Source: Christiangramia oceanisediminis
GTDB taxonomy: Bacteria; Bacteroidota; Bacteroidia; Flavobacteriales; Flavobacteriaceae
Direction: 5' to 3'
Length of the DNA: 64,000 nt
Assembly: GCF_022570735.2 (NCBI RefSeq)
Contig: NZ_JANCNS010000002.1
Location: 372,001 to 436,000, forward strand
Position 1 is the stretch's first letter, and every line of letters begins with the position of its first letter. The notes under the pieces were generated by a model. The model ran no database searches, was not told the origin of the DNA, and saw only the letters and a list, made by a program, of their open reading frames with translations. Below are positions 9,010 through 17,645 of the stretch, piece after piece. The position numbers and the translations under genes are program-made.

Positions 9010-9504
9010 TCAAGGATTAATAATATTCTTTAATTTTGTTTTTATTCTATTCATTCTTACCCGTGCGTTCACCTCACTTATTCCAAGGGTTTCCGAGATC
9101 TCTGAATAATTCTTGTCTTCCAGGTAAAGAAAAACCAGGGCTTTATCTATATCATTGAGTTCCCGAATTGCGTCGTACATCAATTTTAAGTGCTTTTCGA
9201 TCTCATCATCATAAGGTTCGGCCTTTATTTTAAAGTGAACACTGTCATAATCCTGGGTTTTAATGCTTCTCTTTTTTTTGCGGTAAAGAGTAATGGCAGT
9301 GTTCAGGGCTACGCGGTACATCCAGGTGCTAAACTTGGCATCCCCCCTGAATTTGGGATAGGCCTTCCACAGCTGAATGGTTATCTCCTGGAAAAGATCA
9401 TTGTGAGATTCCTGGTCATGAGTGTAAATCCTGCAGATCTTGTGCGCTATGTTCTGATGCTTCTCCAGGTTCTTTACAAACTGATGTTCTAATTCCTTGT
9501 TCAC
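9010..9504 (-). CDS. ECF-type RNA polymerase sigma factor
   Basis: 164 aa. Region 2 is visible as DLFQEITIQLWKAYPKF and FSTWMYRVALNTAI. Region 4 is a helix-turn-helix with YSEISETLGISEVNARVRMNRIKTKL. The length fits ECF sigma factors, which have only regions 2 and 4. It would direct RNA polymerase to a small stress or envelope regulon. The adjoining membrane protein gene is the likely source of its signal. Confidence 0.92.
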   Translation of the reverse strand: MNKELEHQFVKNLEKHQNIAHKICRIYTHDQESHNDLFQEITIQLWKAYPKFRGDAKFSTWMYRVALNTAITLYRKKKRSIKTQDYDSVHFKIKAEPYDDEIEKHLKLMYDAIRELNDIDKALVFLYLEDKNYSEISETLGISEVNARVRMNRIKTKLKNIINP

Positions 9505-9603
9505 GAAAGTTTGGTTAGCAAAGGATAGGTACCTAAAATAGAGGTTTTGTTACAAAAAACTTTAATTTAAAGTTAATCGCTCCTTAATTACTTCTATAAA
9601 TAT

Positions 9604-9611
9604 TAAATTTG
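9604..9611 (+). promoter_or_regulatory. Bacteroidota-type -7 box (TAAATTTG) upstream of NDH-2
   Basis: TAAATTTG matches the TAnnTTTG -7 consensus of the phylum exactly and sits 19 nt before the ATG at 9631. A -33 TTTG at the expected distance is not evident, so the promoter call is moderate. Confidence 0.5.
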
Positions 9612-9630
9612 GATAAAACCCGCCGAATAC

Positions 9631-10938
9631 ATGAATATCCCAAAAACCAGTCTGCCAAGAGTTGTAATTATAGGAGGTGGTTTCGCCGGAATGGCACTCG
9701 CACGCAAGATCCTTAAAGAAGATATGCAAATGGTCTTACTGGATCGCCATAATTATCATACTTTTCAGCCTTTGTTATACCAGGTCTCCACTTCAGGGCT
9801 GGAACCTGATTCGATCGCCTATCCTTTAAGAAAAATAACCCGTTCCAGCGAGAAATGTTTTTTTCGGCTTGCAGAGGTTAAATCCATTTCTGCCGAAGAG
9901 AATACGGTTCATACCAATATTGGTGATCTGGTCTATGATTACCTGGTGATCGCCACTGGTTCCAAAACCAATTTCTTCGGAAATGAAAGTATCGAGAAGC
10001 ATGGTATCTGGATGAAAACAGTTCCGCAGGCATTGAATATTCGAAGCCTGATCCTTGAAAATCTCGAACAGGCCACTATTACTGATGATCCTGAAAAAAG
10101 AAAATCCTTATTGAATTTTGTGCTGGTTGGGGCCGGGCCTACAGGGGTTGAGTTAAGCGGTGCGATAGCCGAGCTGCGAAACCATATAGTGCCAAGAGAT
10201 TATCCAGATCTTGATCCAAATGAAATGAACATTCATTTACTGGAAGGGCTGGACAGGGTATTGCCACCTATGAGTGAACATGCTTCAGAAAAGGCGCATG
10301 AGATGCTCGAAGAACTGGGAGTGAAGATTCACCTGAATACTATGGTGGAGTCTTATGATGGCCATCTTGTAGAAACCAATACCGATCTCGCCATCAAGAC
10401 CGAAACCTTTATCTGGTCTGCGGGGGTAACCGGAGCCCCGGTCAAGGGATTGAACGCATCGGCCATAGTTGAAAAAGCGAATAGATATGAGGTTAACGCC
10501 TTTAACCAGGTAAATGGTTATGAGAACATTTTTGCTATTGGTGATATTGCGCTTATGCAAACCGAAGAATTTCCAAAAGGTCATCCTATGGTTGCTCAAC
10601 CTGCTATCCAGCAGGGAAAACATCTGGCAAAGAACATCAAGCGTTTAATAAGAGGGGAGAAGCTGGAAGCTTTTGAATATTTCGACAAGGGTACCATGGC
10701 AACCGTGGGTAGAAACCGAGCTGTCGTAGACCTTCATAAATGGAAATTTTCAGGCTTTTTTGCGTGGTTCGTATGGATGTTCGTGCATCTGTGGTTCCTG
10801 GTAGGCTTTAGGAACAGAACCGTTACCTTTTTCAACTGGATCTATAATTATATCAATTATGACAAGGCAGCGAGACTTATCATCAGGCCATTTAAAGGCC
10901 ACGAGGAGCGAATGAGCCTTGATAAGGAAAAAGTTTAA
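9631..10938 (+). CDS. ndh: NAD(P)/FAD-dependent oxidoreductase, type II NADH dehydrogenase (NDH-2)
   Basis: 435 aa. The FAD-binding dinucleotide fold VVIIGGGFAGMALARKI is at about residues 11-27, and a second NADH-binding fold LVGAGPTGVELSGAIAEL near 165-182. The FAD-contacting motif NIFAIGDIALM is present, and a hydrophobic C-terminal region (FFAWFVWMFVHLWFLVGF) provides membrane attachment. NDH-2 passes electrons from NADH to quinone without pumping protons. Length and motif order fit the family. It stands alone, ends at a strong terminator and is divergent from the sigma factor gene. Confidence 0.92.
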   Translation: MNIPKTSLPRVVIIGGGFAGMALARKILKEDMQMVLLDRHNYHTFQPLLYQVSTSGLEPDSIAYPLRKITRSSEKCFFRLAEVKSISAEENTVHTNIGDLVYDYLVIATGSKTNFFGNESIEKHGIWMKTVPQALNIRSLILENLEQATITDDPEKRKSLLNFVLVGAGPTGVELSGAIAELRNHIVPRDYPDLDPNEMNIHLLEGLDRVLPPMSEHASEKAHEMLEELGVKIHLNTMVESYDGHLVETNTDLAIKTETFIWSAGVTGAPVKGLNASAIVEKANRYEVNAFNQVNGYENIFAIGDIALMQTEEFPKGHPMVAQPAIQQGKHLAKNIKRLIRGEKLEAFEYFDKGTMATVGRNRAVVDLHKWKFSGFFAWFVWMFVHLWFLVGFRNRTVTFFNWIYNYINYDKAARLIIRPFKGHEERMSLDKEKV

Positions 10939-10939
10939 A

Positions 10940-10973
10940 AAAAATCCCCGCTTCAAAAGGCGGGGATTTTTTT
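10940..10973. terminator. Strong bidirectional terminator
   Basis: Stem AATCCCCGC (10943-10951) pairs with GCGGGGATT (10960-10968). A-rich sequence on the left and seven Ts on the right serve both the NDH-2 gene and the convergent hemerythrin gene. Confidence 0.9.
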
Positions 10974-11406
10974 ATCGATTCTTTCTGATCTCCTTGTTAT
11001 AATCTGAAGCCAGATCGGTTTTTTGTTTTTCGGTTAAAACCTTGCCAGCCATCTGAAAGACCTCATGCTCTTCTTCGTCCAGGTGATGAATAAGCTGATG
11101 CTCCAGTTCCTTGGCGATCTTCAGCCAGTTGGAAGCGTCCATTTCAGTATCTTCCAGCTTTTCTACCAGTTCATCCATTTCATGGTGTTCGGCTACACTG
11201 TGTCTTGCTTTCTCCTGTGTAAGGTCCTTCTCCATTAAAGGCACATAGAAATGTCTTTCTTCGGCATCTTCATGGATCTTCAATTCATGTTTAAGGTCGC
11301 TGAATATCTTTTTTCGTTCCTCGGTCTTTCCTTCAGTTTCGATGAGTTTTGCGATAAGATCCCGCTGAATCTCATGCTCCTGCCTGAGTGCTTCAAAAAT
11401 GGTCAT
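10972..11406 (-). CDS. Hemerythrin HHE cation-binding domain protein
   Basis: 144 aa of all-helical sequence with the expected metal-ligand spacing: LRQEHEIQRDLI, then HEDAEERHFYVPL, HHEMDELVEKL and HHLDEEEHEVF. The four His/Glu clusters would place a di-iron centre in a four-helix bundle. Such proteins bind oxygen or nitric oxide, or act in iron and oxidative-stress handling; which applies cannot be read from sequence. No signal peptide, so cytoplasmic. Single gene with its own terminator. Confidence 0.9.
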   Translation of the reverse strand: MTIFEALRQEHEIQRDLIAKLIETEGKTEERKKIFSDLKHELKIHEDAEERHFYVPLMEKDLTQEKARHSVAEHHEMDELVEKLEDTEMDASNWLKIAKELEHQLIHHLDEEEHEVFQMAGKVLTEKQKTDLASDYNKEIRKNR

Positions 11407-11587
11407 TCTTTAATTTTTTGGTTTAGCATCCAAGTTATTCATTTAATTGTTAAAGATTATTTAATTTTCAGAAAGGAAAAGCTAAAAGAAACCGAATGAC
11501 AATTGGGTAAGGAAATCTGACAGTTCAGAAACTATGATTTTAAGTTTTTCCAGTTTCATCCCAAATTAGCATCAGAATTAAAATACA

Positions 11588-12913
11588 ATGAAGGATCTAT
11601 TAAAAATACTGAAGGTTAGCGTGGTCGTTTGTCTTATCGTGATTCTTCTTGATACGACCTTTTCAGGTATGAGGTTTGAAAAGCTTACCGATCCTGAATA
11701 CTGGGGCATGTATTATTTCTATTCTTTTGTGCTAACCATGTTGAACGGCTTTTATATCATCTGGTTCGTGAACAAGATTGGATACGAAGGAGCAAATCTA
11801 AGAACCGTGATCCTCGCTTCGTTTGGAACGATCGCCGTTACCCTGGCCGGATTCTTTTTTTGCCGGTTAGTAAATAAGACAATTTTCGAAGGAATGCCAT
11901 TCGATGAATTTATTCAGAACGAACGAATTAATTATTATTTATTCCCGTTATTATTCACCACCATCGTCTCGCTCTTCTTTCACCTGATCTATACGTATAA
12001 GGCGATACAGGAAAAGAAGGTGAAGGAACAAAAGATTATTGCAGGAACCGCCTCGGCAAAGTTCGATGCCTTAAAAAATCAATTAGACCCACACTTCCTT
12101 TTTAATAGTTTGAATGTACTGGCTTCACTGATAGATGAAAATCCTGCACAGGCGCAGCGATTCACTACTTCTTTATCTAAGGTTTATCGTTATGTCCTGG
12201 AACAAAAAGACAAGGAACTGGTTAGCGTACAGGAAGAATTGAACTTTGCGAGCACCTATATTAAATTGCTTGAAATGAGGTTCGAGAATTCTATTTTTTT
12301 CGAGATACCAGATAAGCTGAAATATGAAGATGCCAGGGTAGTTCCTCTTTCTCTTCAATTACTTCTTGAGAACACGATAAAGCACAATATCGTAAGTGAA
12401 AATCAACCGCTTAGAATTCGAATCTATGAAAGCGATGCTTATCTCGTGGTGGAAAATAATTTTCAGAAAAAAGAAGTCCTGAGTACCAGAAAAGGGGTGG
12501 GGCTTCAGAATATCGTGAACCGCTATGACGTAGTCACCAGCCGCAAACTGGAAATAGAACAGAATGACGAGCTCTTCAGAGTGAAATTACCTCTATTAAC
12601 CAAACAAATTTCAATTATGGAAACAGATGATGAACTTCAGGAAAATGCCTACTTCAAGGCAAAACAACGCGTAAAGGAGATCAAGGAATTCTATGGAAAC
12701 CTTATTTCATACGCAGTGGTAATTCCTTTTCTAATATTTGTGAACTATTATACTTACTGGGATTTTCAGTGGTTTTGGTTTCCTTTATTCGGGTGGGGGA
12801 TAGGTCTAACCATCCATGGATTCTCGGTTTTTGGATTTGGTTCAGACTGGAAAGAACGTAAAATTCAGGAATTGATGGAAAAAGAAGAACAACGATCTAA
12901 ATCATGGAAATAA
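11588..12913 (+). CDS. LytS/YehU-type sensor histidine kinase with C-terminal 2TM domain
   Basis: 441 aa. Four N-terminal membrane segments (within residues 1-140) are followed by a His_kinase domain with LDPHFLFNSLN (phospho-acceptor H169), an HATPase N-box LQLLLENTIKHN and a G-box RKGVGLQNIVNRY. The last 90 residues form a second module: YFKAKQRVKEIKEFYGNL, two hydrophobic segments, then GSDWKERKIQELMEKEE, i.e. the small 2TM domain otherwise encoded as a free protein. The next gene encodes exactly such a protein, overlapping by up to 10 nt, followed by the response regulator. A LytS kinase ending in a 2TM domain is a fusion worth noting. Confidence 0.92.
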   Translation: MKDLLKILKVSVVVCLIVILLDTTFSGMRFEKLTDPEYWGMYYFYSFVLTMLNGFYIIWFVNKIGYEGANLRTVILASFGTIAVTLAGFFFCRLVNKTIFEGMPFDEFIQNERINYYLFPLLFTTIVSLFFHLIYTYKAIQEKKVKEQKIIAGTASAKFDALKNQLDPHFLFNSLNVLASLIDENPAQAQRFTTSLSKVYRYVLEQKDKELVSVQEELNFASTYIKLLEMRFENSIFFEIPDKLKYEDARVVPLSLQLLLENTIKHNIVSENQPLRIRIYESDAYLVVENNFQKKEVLSTRKGVGLQNIVNRYDVVTSRKLEIEQNDELFRVKLPLLTKQISIMETDDELQENAYFKAKQRVKEIKEFYGNLISYAVVIPFLIFVNYYTYWDFQWFWFPLFGWGIGLTIHGFSVFGFGSDWKERKIQELMEKEEQRSKSWK

Positions 12914-13227
12914 TGGAGTCAGATTATAAAAAACGTATGAGTTATAAAGAAGCTCAGAAGAAGGTAGAAAGCATTAAAGGGTTTTACACTCACCTGGTTG
13001 TATTCCTGTTTATCAATGCGGCTATTTTTATAGTAACAACGCAGGATGAAGGGTTTATCAACGGGTTGACCAACATTTCTAATTATTCTACCATCTTTTT
13101 CTGGGGAATAGGCTTATTCGCTCACTGGGCCAGCGTCTTTGGATCCAGCTTATTCTTTGGCAGGGATTGGGAAGAGCGTAAGACCCGTGAGATCATGGAC
13201 CGGGACAAAAGAAAAACCTGGGAATAA
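12904..13227 (+). CDS. 2TM domain-containing small membrane protein
   Basis: 107 aa. A short N-terminal helix (SYKEAQKKVESIKGFYTHL), two membrane segments, and the signature FGRDWEERKTREIMD at the end define the 2TM family. It is a paralogue of the C-terminal tail of the preceding kinase. The ATG at 12904 lies inside the kinase gene; a second ATG at 12913 forms a TAATG overlap with its stop and is an equally good start. It probably binds or tunes the kinase in the membrane, which is inference from co-location. Confidence 0.88.
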   Translation: MEIMESDYKKRMSYKEAQKKVESIKGFYTHLVVFLFINAAIFIVTTQDEGFINGLTNISNYSTIFFWGIGLFAHWASVFGSSLFFGRDWEERKTREIMDRDKRKTWE

Positions 13228-13232
13228 TAGAT

Positions 13233-13997
13233 ATGGCAGCAATTAGAGCTATAATTATTGAAGATGAAAAGCCGGCAGCACGAAGGTTGCAGCGTATGCT
13301 TGAAAGAAATGGTATAAAGGTCATCTCCTTATTACATTCTATAACTGAATCGGTAGAATGGCTAAAGAACGAAGAGCATCCCGACCTTATTTTTCTGGAT
13401 ATCCAGTTGAGCGATGGCTTATCTTTCGATATCTTCGAGCATGTTGATACAGAAAGTGCTATAATATTCACCACTGCTTATGATGAATATGCCCTTCGTG
13501 CTTTTAAGCTTAATAGTATAGATTATCTTCTTAAGCCCATTGATGAAGAAGAACTTGAAATTGGCATAGCCAAGTTTCGGAAATCAATACAGCCAAATGA
13601 GCAGGTTGATCTTCACCACCTAAGAAGCCTTTTAAACCTGCCGGTTAAGGAAAAGAGCTATAAGTCTAGATATACTGCCCAGGTGGGACAGCATCTAAAG
13701 CTGGTGGAGGTTTCTGAGATCGCCTGTTTTTATTCTGAAAATAAGGCAACTTACCTTTATAGTTTTTCCGGCCGAAGTTATCCGGTTGATGTTCCGCTGG
13801 AGCAATTGGAAGACGAATTAGATCCAAAACATTTCTACCGGATCAATCGAAAATGTATCATTAATATAGGCTCCATCAAAGATATCCTCTCTTATACGAA
13901 TTCGAGACTTCAGATAAAACTTGATAAATTTGATGAATTCCCTCTGATAGTAAGCAGGGAGCGGGTTAAAGACTTCAAATCCTGGCTGAACAATTGA
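13233..13997 (+). CDS. LytTR-family response regulator
   Basis: 254 aa. A receiver domain (residues 1-120) has the acidic pair in IIEDEKPAARRL and the phospho-acceptor D56 in LIFLDIQLSDGLSF, with T and K positions in FTTAYDEYALRAF and YLLKPID. A LytTR DNA-binding domain occupies residues 150-250 (HFYRINRKCIINIGSI, LIVSRERVKDFKSWL). It starts 5 nt after the 2TM gene, so kinase, 2TM protein and regulator form one operon. Targets are not visible in the window. Confidence 0.93.
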   Translation: MAAIRAIIIEDEKPAARRLQRMLERNGIKVISLLHSITESVEWLKNEEHPDLIFLDIQLSDGLSFDIFEHVDTESAIIFTTAYDEYALRAFKLNSIDYLLKPIDEEELEIGIAKFRKSIQPNEQVDLHHLRSLLNLPVKEKSYKSRYTAQVGQHLKLVEVSEIACFYSENKATYLYSFSGRSYPVDVPLEQLEDELDPKHFYRINRKCIINIGSIKDILSYTNSRLQIKLDKFDEFPLIVSRERVKDFKSWLNN

Positions 13998-14187
13998 TAT
14001 TTAATTGTTAAATACACAGTTTTTTAAAACCGAAAATACCAACCTTTCGTATATTTTAATATAGAACTTTAGAGTTCTGTACATAATTTCTTGTTTCTCA
14101 AATTTTAGATTTGAGGTTTTGATTTTTTGGTTGGTTAGATACTTGGAGAGCAGGAAATTTCCCCGGAAATTCTCTCTGGGTGTTCAA
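13998..14187. other. Intergenic region with three short hairpins
   Basis: No gene is visible. It contains the inverted repeats GAACT/AGTTC (14064-14077), CTCAAAT/ATTTGAG (14097-14115, followed by a T-rich run that could end the LytTR operon) and AATTTCC/GGAAATT (14157-14172). A small RNA ending at the terminator 14188-14220 is possible but unsupported beyond the folding potential. Confidence 0.35.
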
Positions 14188-14220
14188 AGAAAAGCCCCAT
14201 GCGATGCATAGGGCTTTTCT
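14188..14220. terminator. Bidirectional terminator
   Basis: A perfect 10-bp stem AGAAAAGCCC (14188-14197) pairs with GGGCTTTTCT (14211-14220). It lies between the LytTR operon and the convergent anti-sigma gene. Confidence 0.85.
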
Positions 14221-14238
14221 GTTTATGAAATATTCTTC

Positions 14239-15036
14239 TTATGGAGCCGCTGCAACGGTACCTAACACATAGAGTTGTTCCAGGTTTGGTGTTTCGCTAC
14301 CGCCTTCCGGTTCAAGTGTGATTCCAAAAGCCTCCGATTCGTTTGCGTTATCCAGGGTAAAAATCTTATTATCATCTTCCTGGAATTCACTTAGCAATCC
14401 AATACTTGTAGGTGTAAGCGGGTCAAGTTTAAGTGACCAGACCTGGTAAACCATTCCCGAAGGTGGTTCAGGCAGATCCTTTCCATCGATATAGGCTTTG
14501 TTTTCCTGCTGGTTCCAGTATACGGTTGCATAGGCTTCTGGTGCCGGTGCCTGTCCCTGTAGTGGAACCCTTGAGATATTCTTACTCCTAAGTACGGCCA
14601 GCAGCTCACGTGTTTTTTCGGCGTCATTGCGTGCATCTGCGATTTGTTGTTCCAGTTGAGCTACTTTAACCCGCTCTGAGTTAAGCTGATCCCTCAATTG
14701 ATTATTATCTCTCATCAGAAAGAAAAGGCCAACAAATAAAAGTAGACAGGCCGCCCAGCCTATATAAGAAACCCAGTTAGTCCTGGTTTTTGGTTTCAGC
14801 GGAATTGTTCTGCTATTGGTTATCTTGCTTCTTATCCTCGCTAAAATGTCTTCAGGATAATATGGAGCCGCAGCTGTAGAAAGTTCCTGTAAGGCTTGTT
14901 CTATCTCTTCTACTTCCTTACTGATCTCAGGATGTTCTTTTAATACGCGGCTAACCTCACGGCTTTCCTCCTCGGTAAGAGCACCATATACGTATAATTC
15001 AAGTATACCAGACGATATGTATTCTTTTATATCCAT
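14239..15036 (-). CDS. RskA-type anti-sigma factor
   Basis: 265 aa. The N-terminal 80 residues are helical and cytoplasmic (LYVYGALTEEESREVSRVL), typical of the anti-sigma domain. A single membrane segment (YIGWAACLLLFVGLFFLM) lies near residues 90-107, followed by a coiled coil (residues 110-150) and an extracytoplasmic RskA domain with YATVYWNQQENKAYI and GMVYQVWSL. It should sequester the sigma factor encoded immediately upstream. Start and stop overlap by one base (TAATG), indicating translational coupling and matched stoichiometry. Confidence 0.92.
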   Translation of the reverse strand: MDIKEYISSGILELYVYGALTEEESREVSRVLKEHPEISKEVEEIEQALQELSTAAAPYYPEDILARIRSKITNSRTIPLKPKTRTNWVSYIGWAACLLLFVGLFFLMRDNNQLRDQLNSERVKVAQLEQQIADARNDAEKTRELLAVLRSKNISRVPLQGQAPAPEAYATVYWNQQENKAYIDGKDLPEPPSGMVYQVWSLKLDPLTPTSIGLLSEFQEDDNKIFTLDNANESEAFGITLEPEGGSETPNLEQLYVLGTVAAAP

Positions 15037-15566
15037 TATTCAGCTAATAATTCCCGAAGTTTATTAATACAGGCTCTGTTTCTAGTTTTAACGGTTCCCA
15101 AAGGCATTTTTAATTCTTCAGCCGTTTCCTTTTGGGTAAAACCTTTAAAGAACAGGAGGTCTATTAATTTTTTACAAACCGGTTTAAGAACGGCGATATA
15201 TTTCTTAATACCAATTGCATCAGTTCGGTTGGAGAAATGTGTACTATTCTCTAATACATTTACGAAATTATCGGCCTTGAGGTTTTTTTGTTTGTTCTTA
15301 TGCCGTTTAGATCTCAATTCGTCTATGGAAGCATTCCTGGCTATATTAAGTATCCAGGTGAAGAATCGGCCTTTATCAGAATTATAAGAACCGGCATTAT
15401 CCCAGACCTTTAAAAATACATCCTGGAGAATTTCTTCAGCGATTTTTTCGTCCTGAACTATACTGTAAATTATTCCGAAGATGCTTTCAGAGTAGAGTTC
15501 ATACAATCTTTCAAATGCCCTCTGGTTACCATTTTGTAATTCCAGAATTAGCCCGTCCTGTTGCAT
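15036..15566 (-). CDS. ECF sigma factor, SigK-like, paired with RskA
   Basis: 176 aa. Region 2 shows EEILQDVFLKVWDNAGSY and FFTWILNIARNASIDELRS; region 4 shows FTQKETAEELKMPLGTVKTR. Group assignment comes from the RskA-type anti-sigma gene that follows. The next upstream gene on the same strand is a Cu/Zn superoxide dismutase separated by a terminator, and an OsmC-type peroxidase domain lies beyond it. The system may respond to oxidative stress, but that is inference from neighbours. Confidence 0.92.
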   Translation of the reverse strand: MQQDGLILELQNGNQRAFERLYELYSESIFGIIYSIVQDEKIAEEILQDVFLKVWDNAGSYNSDKGRFFTWILNIARNASIDELRSKRHKNKQKNLKADNFVNVLENSTHFSNRTDAIGIKKYIAVLKPVCKKLIDLLFFKGFTQKETAEELKMPLGTVKTRNRACINKLRELLAE

Positions 15567-15612
15567 ATAATAGGTTTCAGTATCTAAAAATAGAGGATTT
15601 TATTTAAATCAA

Positions 15613-15646
15613 AAAAAAAGCGGCTGGAAAGCCGCTCCTTTTTTAG
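15613..15646 (-). terminator. Terminator of the sodC gene
   Basis: Stem AGCGGC (15619-15624) pairs with GCCGCT (15631-15636). On the minus strand it is followed by nine Ts. Confidence 0.85.
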
Positions 15647-15658
15647 GTTTTAATGGAA

Positions 15659-16252
15659 CTACATTCCAATTACACCACAACCAACTCTTGTCCCGGCGGC
15701 ACCGGAAGGTTGAGAAGTGTAATCATCTACTCCGTCGTGTACGATCACGGCTTTACCCTTAAGATCCTTATTTGGATCCCCGCAACCTATACACCACTCA
15801 TCGGTAGTTAAATTCACAGTTCCATTACCGTTGGCATCTACCTCAAAATTCCCGATGTCTCCCTTGTGGAAACCATCAGAGCTACCCCATTTTCCATGTG
15901 GCTGGTCTGTTGGATTCCAGTGCCCACCGGCCGATGAACCATCTGCTGCAGAGCAATCGCCGTTTTCATGAATATGAATAGCATGTCGTCCTTCGGCAAG
16001 ACCACTAATAATAGCCGTCATGGAAACTTCGCCATTTTCTTCGGTGAAAACCACATTTCCGCTAAGATTGGAATCGCTAACCGCATTCATTTCAACCTGT
16101 ATCTTTTTTACTTCTTCGGTCTCCTTGTTCATATCAGAAGTCATTTCTGTATTGTTTTCAGAATTGACCTCGTCGCTATCTTTTTTTTCATTTTTACAGC
16201 CAAAGATCAAAAGGCTGCCACAAACAAGAAGTGATAAACTAATACGTTTCAT
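15659..16252 (-). CDS. sodC: Cu/Zn superoxide dismutase lipoprotein
   Basis: 197 aa; converts superoxide to peroxide and oxygen in the cell envelope. The lipobox LIFGC (C19) is followed by a polar, E/N-rich linker to about residue 50. All ligands are visible: H93 and H95 in HIHENGDC, bridging H111 and H119 in GGHWNPTDQPHG, H129 and D132 in HKGDIGN, and H172. The structural disulfide would use C100 and C192. A second cysteine pair, C154-x2-C157 in EWCIGCGDPN, sits in the loop before the electrostatic channel region and is not part of the canonical enzyme. Monocistronic. Confidence 0.95.
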   Translation of the reverse strand: MKRISLSLLVCGSLLIFGCKNEKKDSDEVNSENNTEMTSDMNKETEEVKKIQVEMNAVSDSNLSGNVVFTEENGEVSMTAIISGLAEGRHAIHIHENGDCSAADGSSAGGHWNPTDQPHGKWGSSDGFHKGDIGNFEVDANGNGTVNLTTDEWCIGCGDPNKDLKGKAVIVHDGVDDYTSQPSGAAGTRVGCGVIGM

Positions 16253-16356
16253 AGTTATTGGATTGGTTTTTTACAATTTGTTACTAACTAAATTAAATGT
16301 AATAGCAGGTACTACCAAAGTTTTAAGTATAGCTTAACAATGAGATGATCCTGCAA

Positions 16357-17577
16357 TCAATCTTCAGGGCTTATTAATTTGGTATTAATATTAGCCTGGG
16401 CTTCCAGTGATTTATGCACCGGACATTTATCTGCGATCTCCAGCAATCGATTTTTTTGGGCGTTGTCCAGCTGTCCGTGAATAAGAATCTCTCTTTCAAA
16501 TTGGTCTATTTTTGCTGAATCCTTCTCACAGTTCTCACAATCCACCGGATGCTTTTTGGAGTGATTAACATGGGTCTCGACATTATCCAGCACCCATTTC
16601 TTTCGTCGAGCATACATTTGAAGCGTCATGGAAGTGCAGGCCGCGAGCGCCGCTGATAATAATTCATAAGGATTTGGTCCCAAATCACTTCCACCAGCAC
16701 TTTTAGGCTCATCAGCCACAAAATGATGATTCCCGGCCACGATATGAGTTGTAAAACCTTCCTTTCCAAGGTTGGCCATAACTTCATGATCGGTTTCCAG
16801 TTCCCTGGTCGCAGGCTCAATGACATATTTGGAAGACCATGCGGCAATTAATTTACCGGCATACCTGGCATCATCGGCTTTGCTTAGCAGGTGATCGCTG
16901 TTTTGAAGTGAGATAAAACTTTTTGGATGCCAGGCTGCCGTATATAGCTCTTCGGCATGTTGTATCGAAACGATTTCGTCCTGTGGTGAATGCAGGATTA
17001 GAAATGCTTTTTTAAGATCTTTTAAGGCAAGGGATTCCTGATTCTTATCCAGATCTTTTACGAACTGCTCCTTGATCCGGAATGTTCTTCCCCCAATCTT
17101 GACCTCTGCATAGCCCTGGGCCGAAATTTCCTCCAGGCTAGATGAAAAATGTTTTTTAACGTGTTCCAGTTTGGAAGGGGCGTTGATCGTAACCACGGCC
17201 TTAATAGATGAAATCTTCTTAGCGGCAAACAGCGCTGCAGCACCGCCTAAAGAATGGCCGATTATGATGGTTGGTGCATTATATTCGGTTTCCAGGAAAT
17301 TTGCGGCTGCTATCAGGTCTTCTACATTGGCTGAAAAGTTGGTATCAGGAAAGTCGCCCTCGCTTTCGCCCAGTCCTGTAAAATCGAAACGAAGTACCCC
17401 AAAACCTTTCGAGGCCAGTGTTTCACTGATATTTTTCGGCGCGTGAAAATTCTTGTTACAGGTAAAACAATGGGCGAATATTACGAAATTGGCAGGTGGT
17501 TTAATGCCAGGTAATTCCAGGACACCACTAAGCTCCTGCGAGTCTTTATTCTTGAATTTCACTTTGATCGCTTCCAT
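16357..17577 (-). CDS. Fusion of alpha/beta hydrolase and OsmC-type peroxide reductase
   Basis: 406 aa with two domains. Residues 1-250 are a serine hydrolase (FAHCFTCNKNF oxyanion region, nucleophile elbow GHSLGG with S109, D200 in HSPQDEIV, H229 in SDHLL). Residues 255-402 are OsmC-like, with the peroxidatic pair C314 (ALAACTSMTLQMY) and C385 (DKCPVHKSL), plus an extra C-E-N-C at 347-350. OsmC/Ohr proteins reduce organic hydroperoxides with thiols. The hydrolase might release the peroxide from a lipid ester, which is inference. The fusion is known in Proteobacteria and Bacteroidota. Confidence 0.93.
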   Translation of the reverse strand: MEAIKVKFKNKDSQELSGVLELPGIKPPANFVIFAHCFTCNKNFHAPKNISETLASKGFGVLRFDFTGLGESEGDFPDTNFSANVEDLIAAANFLETEYNAPTIIIGHSLGGAAALFAAKKISSIKAVVTINAPSKLEHVKKHFSSSLEEISAQGYAEVKIGGRTFRIKEQFVKDLDKNQESLALKDLKKAFLILHSPQDEIVSIQHAEELYTAAWHPKSFISLQNSDHLLSKADDARYAGKLIAAWSSKYVIEPATRELETDHEVMANLGKEGFTTHIVAGNHHFVADEPKSAGGSDLGPNPYELLSAALAACTSMTLQMYARRKKWVLDNVETHVNHSKKHPVDCENCEKDSAKIDQFEREILIHGQLDNAQKNRLLEIADKCPVHKSLEAQANINTKLISPED

Positions 17578-17607
17578 CTCTTACATTTTAATTGAGATAT
17601 AAAAATC

Positions 17608-17636
17608 CAAAAAAAAAGCTGCCTGATGGCAGCTTT
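17608..17636 (-). terminator. Terminator of the DUF1080/isomerase operon
   Basis: A perfect stem AAGCTGCC (17616-17623) with loop TGAT pairs with GGCAGCTT (17628-17635). On the minus strand it is followed by a run of Ts. Confidence 0.88.
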
Positions 17637-17645
17637 AAGTGAAAA

